A DNA stretch of 64,000 nt. Origin: Lysobacterales bacterium. Its GTDB lineage: Bacteria > Pseudomonadota > Gammaproteobacteria > Xanthomonadales > SZUA-5. The stretch's first letter is position 1, and each line of letters begins with the position of its first letter. A program made the position numbers and the translations under genes. Location: NCBI GenBank assembly GCA_022844135.1, contig JALHMG010000022.1, positions 1-64,000 on the forward strand, given 5' to 3'. The notes beneath the pieces were generated by a model, which was not told where the DNA came from, searched no databases, and saw only the letters and a list, made by a program, of their open reading frames with translations. This document shows, one piece after another, positions 8,383-13,696 of the stretch.

Positions 8383-9072
8383 ATGGACCCTAAAAAGCTC
8401 TTCATTGACCAACGCTTCGTAGGGGTCTGCTCATACTGCGGAGCATCCGCCGACTCTCGGGATCATGTGCCATCAAAGATACTGCTTGATGAGCCGTACC
8501 CCCAAAATCTCCCTGTCGCTGAATCTTGCACTGTATGCAATCTCAGCTTTTCAGCCTCAGAAGAGTATGTCGCTTGCCTACTTGAGTGTGTTAAACACGG
8601 AACTACTGAACCAAACGAGAGGTTTCGTCCGAAGATCGCCGCAACGCTCAATGCACGGCCAGCACTATCTGCACGAATCGAGTCCGCCAAATCAATATCG
8701 GAATCAGGGTCTCCGATTTGGAATCCGGAAAGTGATCGGGTTCTAGAAGTGGTACTAAAACTCGCACGTGGTCACATTGGCTACGAACTTGGCATCCAAC
8801 GTCTTGATGATCCAGTGACACTTCAAGTCACACCATTGCCAGTGATGTCGGAAGAAGAGAGTCAGTCTTTCTTTGAAATTGAACCTTCTGCCATCTATCC
8901 CGAGATTGGAAGCCGCAGCTTCATCAACGCCTTGGGTGGCAAGGCCACAGCATATGAGTCTTGGCACGTAGTCCAGGAGTCAACCTATGCCTACGCAGTC
9001 GACCAAGGAGCTGGAGACTGGGTCAAAATTCTCATTCACGAGTATCTTGCCTGTCACATCGTATGGGACTGA
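8383..9072 (+). CDS. Cassette 2 protein: HNH-endonuclease-like zinc protein
   Basis: A 229-residue protein with an N-terminal HNH-type treble clef: CSYCG, then SRDHVPSKILL, then CTVCN (roughly residues 11-55). It is followed by a helical region (SASEEYVACLLECV) and a C-terminal part without a known motif. The pattern of two CxxC pairs around RDH is that of HNH nucleases, but catalysis is not proven and the rest of the protein is unknown. Two starts are possible: ATG 8383, or ATG 8377, which lies inside the attC box GTTATGC. Neither has a strong ribosome binding site. The gene fills cassette 2 (8375-9163), which has no promoter of its own that I can see. Confidence 0.7.
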   Translation: MDPKKLFIDQRFVGVCSYCGASADSRDHVPSKILLDEPYPQNLPVAESCTVCNLSFSASEEYVACLLECVKHGTTEPNERFRPKIAATLNARPALSARIESAKSISESGSPIWNPESDRVLEVVLKLARGHIGYELGIQRLDDPVTLQVTPLPVMSEEESQSFFEIEPSAIYPEIGSRSFINALGGKATAYESWHVVQESTYAYAVDQGAGDWVKILIHEYLACHIVWD

Positions 9073-9076
9073 GTAC

Positions 9077-9169
9077 GCATAACAATTCCGTCGAGAGCGA
9101 CGTCCGCAAGCTGCGCTTGCGGTTCCCTTCGCCTTCGGCTACGGCCGCCCCTCACGTCAAACGTTAGGC
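9077..9169 (+). other. attC site 2 (end of cassette 2)
   Basis: Ninety-three bases from R'' GCATAAC (9077-9083) to R' GTTAGGC (9163-9169). Outer arms GTCGAGAGCGACGT and ACGTCA lie on either side, and GCCGAAGGCG-like pairs form the inner stem around 9115-9150. R'' is complementary to TTATGC at 8375, tying the site to the HNH cassette. It begins four bases after that gene's stop. Confidence 0.88.
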
Positions 9170-9180
9170 TGCATAGTGCA

Positions 9181-9504
9181 ATGAATCGCTCTCCGACCGA
9201 GTTGCTTCTTGATCGTCTCTGCGCGGAACTTGGATTCTGCCTCCCACCTGAGCAGTACGCTCGTTTTGTTACGTCTCCGCCCACATCGGTGCGCGCGTTC
9301 ACTGACGCCGTGTTTCTCGCTGAGGGTCTCGATCCGCAGTTGGCTGACAAGCACCTTTGGCGGCAAGTCCGAGATCGAGTGACTGAGCACTTTAACAACC
9401 TGGAGCATGGTGTCACTGACCGCCCTATAGGCGCCACCGATGATCGCCGTAATGGCGCCACTTGCGATGGCCTGAAACGGGTCTTGAGCGGGGCCTTAGA
9501 TTGA
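9181..9504 (+). pseudogene. Cassette 3 ORF truncated by an insertion sequence
   Basis: The frame starts at ATG 9181, 12 bases after the attC 2 R' box. It encodes MNRSPTELLLDRLCAELGF, then CLPPEQYARF and KHLWRQVRDRVTEHFNN, which looks like a small helical cassette protein of the type common in integrons (unknown function). From about codon 77 (near position 9408) the frame runs into sequence of a different kind (an IS21-type end), so the native C-terminus is lost and the last 30 codons to 9504 are probably not original. Confidence 0.55.
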
Positions 9505-9639
9505 TGGGTTTTTGGGGTTCTTTGCAACCGCTGTTTTTGCGGTTTCTGCGGGTGCTCTGGGAGCGCGGTAACTGCTGCCGTCGAGGACCACGCGGTAGGC
9601 GCCGTGACGGAGGCGGTCGGTGATCATCCGCGGACACGT
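9408..9639 (-). mobile_element. istB: Remnant of an IS21-family element with the 3' end of istB
   Basis: On the minus strand, codons from about 9639 to the stop at 9496 read MITDRLRHGAYRVVLDG and SSYRAPRAP, matching the C-terminal pattern DRL-x-H...G-x-SYR of the IS21 helper ATPase IstB. Downstream of the stop, 9408-9495 contains two copies of GGCGCCA (9432 and 9453) and begins with TGTCACTGACC, as expected for an IS21 terminus with internal repeats. The rest of istB and all of istA are missing. The element cut off the cassette 3 ORF and was itself cut by the IS1111 element whose left repeat starts at 9640. The family call rests on a short stretch. Confidence 0.5.
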
Positions 9640-9651
9640 ATGGACGCCTCC

Positions 9652-10096
9652 TGTCAACACCTGATCTGCTTCTAGTTTTTGATCCAAGTCCCCGGACTTG
9701 GGTCAACACCGCCCCCTCTCGATGATCGAGATCCGGGTCCCGCGTTACTTCCTCGGTCGTGCTTCTGCTTCGTTCCAGCGTTTCGATCGACTTCTTCCTG
9801 CGATTTCAGCGGTTCGGTTCTCGGACACGTATTCGGCGTCGTTGTGGTGCCTTGTCTTGCGCACCGCGCCGGGATGAGATTCGGCTCTGGCTGGCCCAAA
9901 CACCCAAACGCGTTCGTGACGCGTGTCCGCGACGGGCTCTTGCCAAAGACGGGTAACCGTTTCGCTTCATCACGGGACTAAGCTTTCGTTGGCTGGGTTC
10001 CGCTCCTCTTTCGCTGTTGCTTGTCGCTGTTGCTCTTGCTTCTCAGCTTTTCATTACCGCAAAACGCTTTTGCTTTTGACTTTCGCTTCGATCGCT
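9652..10096 (-). ncRNA. Candidate bridge/seek RNA region of the IS1111 element
   Basis: This 445-base stretch lies between the left inverted repeat and the transposase stop and holds no credible gene. In IS1111-group elements the guide RNA that pairs with target and donor DNA is encoded in this 3' non-coding part. I did not derive a fold or guide loops, so the exact ends and the strand (assumed the same as the transposase) are inference. Confidence 0.35.
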
Positions 10097-11143
10097 TTAC
10101 GCCGCAGCGTTCTCACGCCTGGGACGAAACGCCCGCTCCACCGCGTACTCGGCTTCGCCGTGAACCAGTGCCCAACCGATCCGCGCCAGCTTGTTCGCCA
10201 GGGCCACAATGGTCCGCGTGCGACCGCGTCTGGCAGCGAGGTCGCAGATCCACTGGCTCTTCGCATCCTTGCCGCGATGCGCCCAGCGCACCACCGCTCG
10301 CGCACCGTGGATGAGCGCGGTGCGCAGGCTCCGATCACCGTTCTTGGTGATGTGCCCGAGCACGACTTTGCCACCGGTGCCGACCTGCCGCGGCACCAAG
10401 CCCAGCCACGCCGATACATTCCGACCGCGCTCGAACTGCGCGCCGTTGCCCACCGCCGCAAGAAACTTCGCAGCGACGATCGGCCCGAAGCCTGGCGCGG
10501 TTCGCAGCCGCTCGTACGCCGGGTCTTGCGCGCCCAATTGGGCGATCTGCCGCACCGTTTCGACGACGCGCTGATCGACGGTGCGCAATTCCTCCAGCGC
10601 CGCGACCAGCGCACCGCGCGCGATGGGCGACAGCGCGCCGCCGCTGGCTTCGATCACCGCGCTCGCCTGCGCGATCAGCCCTGCGCGCGAGGGCGGAAAG
10701 TACACGCCGTACTCGCCCGCCAAGCCGCGCAACTGATTGCACAACTCGGTGCGCTGGCCGATCAGGCGCTCGTGCATCCGCAGCAGCAACTGCAAGTCCT
10801 GCTGCGCCATCGTTTTGACCGCAACGAAGTGCATGTTCGGCCGCTGCGCTGCCTCCAGAATCGCCAGCGCATCGCCGCGATCGGTCTTATGCACGCGGCA
10901 GAAGGCCTTGACGTGTTGCGCCGGAATCAAACGCACCGTATGCCCCGCCGCCTGCATCTTTCGACCCCAGAAATTCGCCGTCGCGCACGCCTCCATCGCG
11001 ATCACCGTGGGCTCCAACTGCGCAAGCCAAAGCGTGAATTGATCGCGGCTCAGCTTGCGATTGAACATGATCTTGCCGAGCGCCAGAACACATACCTGAA
11101 ACACGCTCTTTGCCAGATCGATAGCAACCAGATTAGCCTTCAT
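10097..11143 (-). CDS. IS110-family transposase (IS1111 group)
   Basis: A 348-residue recombinase from the ATG at 11143, preceded by AGGAGG. The N-terminal RuvC-like DEDD domain shows Asp9 (AIDLAK), Glu51 (AMEAC), Asp88 and Asp91 (KTDRGDA), so the metal site is complete. A helical segment follows (about 110-180), then the Tnp20-type C-terminal domain (APGFGPIVAAKFLAAVG, then NVSAWLGLVPRQ and GDRSLRTALIHGA). IS110 enzymes recombine DNA guided by a bridge (seek) RNA transcribed from the non-coding part of the element. The frame is intact, so this copy may be active. Starting at the upstream GTG-like codons would only add residues before the strong Shine-Dalgarno sequence. Confidence 0.92.
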   Translation of the reverse strand: MKANLVAIDLAKSVFQVCVLALGKIMFNRKLSRDQFTLWLAQLEPTVIAMEACATANFWGRKMQAAGHTVRLIPAQHVKAFCRVHKTDRGDALAILEAAQRPNMHFVAVKTMAQQDLQLLLRMHERLIGQRTELCNQLRGLAGEYGVYFPPSRAGLIAQASAVIEASGGALSPIARGALVAALEELRTVDQRVVETVRQIAQLGAQDPAYERLRTAPGFGPIVAAKFLAAVGNGAQFERGRNVSAWLGLVPRQVGTGGKVVLGHITKNGDRSLRTALIHGARAVVRWAHRGKDAKSQWICDLAARRGRTRTIVALANKLARIGWALVHGEAEYAVERAFRPRRENAAA

Positions 11144-11223
11144 GTCGGACGCCTCCTCTTCAGTGACTGGATTGTTGCAACTCCCAGTGTGGCTCATCGA
11201 AGCCGTATGGGGGAGGCGTCCAT

Positions 11224-11372
11224 CTCAACACCCACTTTCCGTTCCAGTTCTTTAGGATTTTTGCCGCGTAAACGTCTAGGCGTACGAAATGGTGGTTCCC
11301 ATGGTGGCGATTTTCGGCGCGCGGCCAACGCGCCCAGACGCCAGCGGCGCCAAAAGTCCACATGTGTGTTTC
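11224..11372. other. Junction sequence between IS1111 element and RAYT fragment
   Basis: No gene is supported. A minus-strand open frame covers it but shows no recognisable domain and crosses the inverted repeat of the insertion sequence. It is probably flanking DNA of an older insertion. Confidence 0.35.
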
Positions 11373-11850
11373 TCAGCCCGTCACAAGACGCCGGGCATAG
11401 CCGATGCCTTTGAGCCACTGTCGCTTCCACTCGGCCGCTTTGGCTTCGAGTGCTTCCACGCTGGCAACGAAGCGCCAATAACCAGAGCCGACGCCTTTGA
11501 CGTGTGCGGTCCAGTAGTTGGTGTCGAGTCCAAGCTTGCTCAGTGTCGTCGGCTCGCGCTCATCGATCTTGCCGCGTTTGCCGGGCCTGAGTTGGCGTCC
11601 AGTGAAATCGACTAATTCAATGTACTGGCGATTGCTCATCGCCAATCTGGCGAAGGTTTCGTCTTTCAACAGTTCTAATCCAAGCCGAACGCCAGCAATG
11701 GGTTGGATCGGTTCATCCGCTTTGTCGGGATCTTTGCGCAGTTCCTCGGCGCGCACCTGCACGCTGGTGTGATCGCTACTCTCGATGCTGTCGGCGATCC
11801 CTGCTCGCACGGGATTGAGATCAACGTAGCCTCCCGAAGAGAAGCCGAGA
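11373..11850 (-). pseudogene. C-terminal fragment of a REP-associated tyrosine transposase (RAYT-like)
   Basis: The minus-strand frame from about 11850 to 11373 contains YVDLNPVRAGIADS followed by SDHTSVQVR, the conserved C-terminal segment of Y1_Tnp/RAYT proteins, then a longer tail (YIELVDFTGRQLRPGKRG, KRQWLKGIGYARRLVTG). The N-terminal two thirds with the HUH histidines and the catalytic tyrosine are missing. The break is exactly at the REP-like inverted repeat at 11851. The open frame continues through that repeat (to 11912) but those residues are translated repeat, not protein. The gene is dead. Confidence 0.7.
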
Positions 11851-12120
11851 ACAAGCCCCGCAGGGGCGCAATGCAATAGCCCAGGGCGAAAGCCCTGGGT
11901 TAGCGCCCACATTCATGGAGCCCTGGAAGGGCGAAATTGGATCGGCAGCAATCCCAAATGCTGCCGGCCAAAACGGGCTCTCGGTTCTTGGTCGAGAACA
12001 CGAGTTCCTCCGCGAACGGCTGCGTCATCGGTTTCGCCCCTTCAGGGCTCTCACGAAAACGGGCGAGCCTACCCAGGGCTTGCGCCCTGGGCTATTGCAT
12101 TGCGCCCCTGCGGGGCTTGT
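11851..12120. repeat. REP-like unit bounded by 50-base inverted repeats
   Basis: The 50 bases at 11851-11900 and 12071-12120 are inverted copies differing at one position. Each arm contains two small palindromes (CCCCGCAGGGG and CCCAGGGC...GCCCTGGG). Between them a second inverted pair is seen (about 11919-11936 and 12032-12049, AGCCCT..GGGCGAAA). Such nested GC-rich palindromes beside a RAYT gene fit REP/BIME units mobilised by RAYT enzymes. It separates the RAYT fragment from the recombinase fragment, and both reading frames end at its edges. Confidence 0.75.
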
Positions 12121-12640
12121 CTCTGTGCGCACGGATGATGGTCAGACCCTTGCCGGCGCGCACGGGCACCTGTCCCCGCGCACTGTCGATGTCACCCACG
12201 CGCAAGTTGAGCGCCTCAGAGAGGCGCAATCCCATGCTGTAGGTGGTCCACCAGAACGTCTGATAGCGCCGCTCGCGCGTGGCCAGCACGATGCGCGCAA
12301 TCTCATCCAGCGTGAGCACATCGGGCAGCGACTTCACCACCGGCGCCTTGACCATCTCGACCCATGGCCACTCGCGCTGCAGCACGTAACGGTAGAAAAA
12401 CTGCAAACCGCAGCGCTCGATTTTCACGAGGCTCCAGGAGCGCGTGTCGATGAGCCACGCGAAGTAGTTCTTGAAGTCCTCGACCGACAATCGATCTGGA
12501 CAGCGATCGAAAAACGCCGCCACGCGCCGCACCGCTCGGGCATAGCCATCGACGGTCTGAGGCGCTTTGCCTTGCAGCTTCAAAGCCCTAAGATGTTGCC
12601 CATACAGCGCCTCGAAACGGACCTGCTCCGATGCTTCCAT
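12121..12640 (-). pseudogene. Tyrosine recombinase, 3' truncated
   Basis: The minus-strand frame starts at 12640 (MEASEQVRFEALYGQHLRAL) and shows the N-terminal SAM-like core-binding domain (TVDGYARAVRRVAAFFDRCP, FKNYFAWLIDTRSW) and the beginning of the catalytic domain with the first arginine (YSMGLRLSEALNLRVGDID). The sequence stops being protein-like after VRAGKG, where the REP-like repeat begins at 12120. The later catalytic residues (K, HxxR, H/W, Y) are missing, so it cannot recombine. The type resembles the recombinases that travel with IS91-like transposases rather than an integron integrase: I see none of the additional domain that marks IntI, although the region where it would lie is largely lost. 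Confidence 0.75.
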
Positions 12641-12746
12641 CGTCCTTCTCCCTCCGTGCGCACGCGAGATTGCGTGCGCGAGAAAAGGTGCTCCGATGGC
12701 CGGGAAATTTCAGCTACGATGGCCGTTCCTGCCGCGTAGCGGCTTG
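12641..12746. other. Short flank before attC 3
   Basis: No gene. It contains a small hairpin (GCGCACGC and GCGTGCGC around 12660-12680). Because the attC that follows has an R'' box that does not match the start of cassette 3, this stretch may be the last part of a different, mostly deleted cassette. Confidence 0.3.
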
Positions 12747-12875
12747 GTTCAACCCCTCGCTCAAGCTGACCCGCTACGGCAAGCACTGTAAGGCCGGGCT
12801 GAGGCACACTGTGCATCGTCTCAGCCCGGCCTTACAGTGCTCGCCTCCGCGGGCAGCTTGGCTCGAACGTTAGGC
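12747..12875 (+). other. attC site 3 with a 22-base-pair hairpin in its centre
   Basis: R'' GTTCAAC at 12747-12753 and R' GTTAGGC at 12869-12875. Outer arms CTCAAGCTGACCCGC and GCGGGCAGCTTGGCTCG pair with bulges, as in attC sites. The variable centre holds a perfect 22-base inverted repeat (12782-12803 and 12820-12841, loop 16 bases). R'' would match a cassette starting TTGAAC, not cassette 3, which starts TTAGGC. Confidence 0.75.
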
Positions 12876-12878
12876 GTC

Positions 12879-13280
12879 ATGAACGAAGCCCCGTCTACTC
12901 GCCCGCTGACTGAACACGAGCGCGAACTGGCGCGGTGGATGCTTGAGCATGGAAAACCAGAGGCACTTCAGTACATAGAGCAGCTCGCTGGAGCGGAAGC
13001 AACCTCTTGGCGCTGCGTATGCGGCTGCGCAAGCTTCAATCTCAAGATCACGGGGAAACCTGAAGCGCCACCGGGCGTCAACATCCTAGGTGACTACGTC
13101 GTGGGCGAAGCCGACGACTGCTTTGGCATATTCATCTATCAGAGTGAAGGGATCTTGAGCGGAGTCGAGGTCTACAGCTTGGCTGCTGAAGCACCGCGAG
13201 CACTCCCGCAGCCCCATCAGCTTCGCCCAGCTAACTTCGAAGCAGTTCAATCTGAGCCAGCACCGCGCGTTGACGCCTAA
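12879..13280 (+). CDS. Cassette 4 protein, unknown function
   Basis: A 133-residue protein starting at ATG 12879, four bases after the attC 3 R' box. It begins RPLTEHERELARWMLEHG, has a WRCVCGCASFN segment with three cysteines and ends in a region rich in Pro and Ala. I recognise the pattern as one seen in small integron cassette proteins (N-terminal helix ending LEHG, then a CxCGC core and a GVEVYSL strand). I know no function. Its stop codon lies inside the R'' box of attC 4. The longer frame from 12837 would start inside attC 3 and is not used. Confidence 0.7.
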   Translation: MNEAPSTRPLTEHERELARWMLEHGKPEALQYIEQLAGAEATSWRCVCGCASFNLKITGKPEAPPGVNILGDYVVGEADDCFGIFIYQSEGILSGVEVYSLAAEAPRALPQPHQLRPANFEAVQSEPAPRVDA

Positions 13281-13328
13281 CGAACAGGAGTAGATCGCGC
13301 GAAGCCGCGAACTCATCCCGGGTTGAAC
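13275..13328 (+). other. attC site 4 (end of cassette 4)
   Basis: Fifty-four bases from R'' GCCTAAC (13275-13281) to R' GTTGAAC (13322-13328), with inner pairing GAGT/ACTC and CGCG/CGCG. R'' is complementary to TTAGGC at 12870, so it belongs to cassette 4. It is short for an attC but both boxes fit the consensus. Nothing after it ends in another attC, so it appears to close the array. Confidence 0.7.
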
Positions 13329-13696
13329 AAGCCCGGTCTCGCAGGTTGGTGTTATCTGTATAGGGGAAAGATCTTCGCGCTTTGGCTGTTGTCTGGCGCG
13401 GTGCCGATGGGTTGGGGCGCATCGATAGACGTTTGCCGAGTTTAGCCGTGCTCTGAGCCGTGCGTTTGCGATGCGGTTGAATCGTCGAGGCGTTGCGCAG
13501 TCTCCTTTGCAAAATGAGTGGCCAGCGCGCTGGAGCGGGCGGCGACCGTGCCGCCGGCGTAGAATTTGCCGATGCACGCTCACCACAGTTTCAGCGAATC
13601 GCCAACGATTCCCAGCGTTCGCTGGCGGGCAACGCAGGGCCGGGCCAAGAGACCGGGCAGCACTCAGTGCTGGGCGACCATCGGCGCGACGATCTG
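13329..13696. other. Non-coding flank between cassette array and glycan locus
   Basis: I see no supported gene here. The glycosyltransferase frame is open from 13493, but the residues before Met at 13697 do not look like protein of that family. A promoter for the glycosyltransferase gene should lie in this stretch. Confidence 0.4.

Larger units (their letters stand above)
9640..11223 (-). mobile_element. IS110-family, IS1111-group insertion sequence
   Basis: A DEDD transposase gene (10097-11143) is bounded by the 12-base inverted repeats ATGGACGCCTCC at 9640-9651 and its complement at 11212-11223. Short subterminal inverted repeats, a short 5' leader (about 70 bases) and a long non-coding 3' part (about 445 bases) are the layout of the IS1111 group of IS110 elements. 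A third copy of the repeat core (GGACGCCTCC, 11147-11156) overlaps the transposase ribosome binding site. True ends lie a few bases outside the repeats and I cannot fix them. The element sits in the cassette array, in line with IS1111-attC relatives that target attC sites, though here the left flank is an IS21 remnant. Confidence 0.7.
7243..13328. mobile_element. Integron gene-cassette array without integrase (CALIN-like), interrupted by insertions
   Basis: Five recombination boxes of the GTTRRRY type lie in the same orientation: 7243-7249 (GTTAGCC), 8374-8380 (GTTATGC), 9163-9169 (GTTAGGC), 12869-12875 (GTTAGGC) and 13322-13328 (GTTGAAC). Four of them end attC-like inverted structures. In cassettes 1, 2 and 4 the first bases after the G/TT cut are complementary to the R'' box of the attC that ends the same cassette: TTAGCC with GGCTAAC, TTATGC with GCATAAC, TTAGGC with GCCTAAC. 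That is the rule for integron cassettes and is hard to get by chance. No intI gene is in the window. The box at 7243 has no pairing partner upstream, so it may be an attI-like site or a degenerate end. The section 9170-12746 has been rearranged by insertion sequences. Confidence 0.85.

Noticed and set aside
11160..11363. Minus-strand open frame between IS1111 and the RAYT fragment
   Set aside because: It crosses the insertion sequence repeat and has no recognisable protein pattern.
12121..12640. Calling the truncated recombinase an integron integrase
   Set aside because: The visible part gives no IntI-specific signal and the pattern is closer to IS91-associated recombinases; the diagnostic region is mostly missing.
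12782..12841. The 22-base hairpin as a stand-alone rho-independent terminator
   Set aside because: No run of T follows either arm and it is centred in an attC; kept as part of that site.
13493..13696. Upstream extension of the tandem glycosyltransferase
   Set aside because: The 68 residues are not typical of the family and no ribosome binding site favours 13493.
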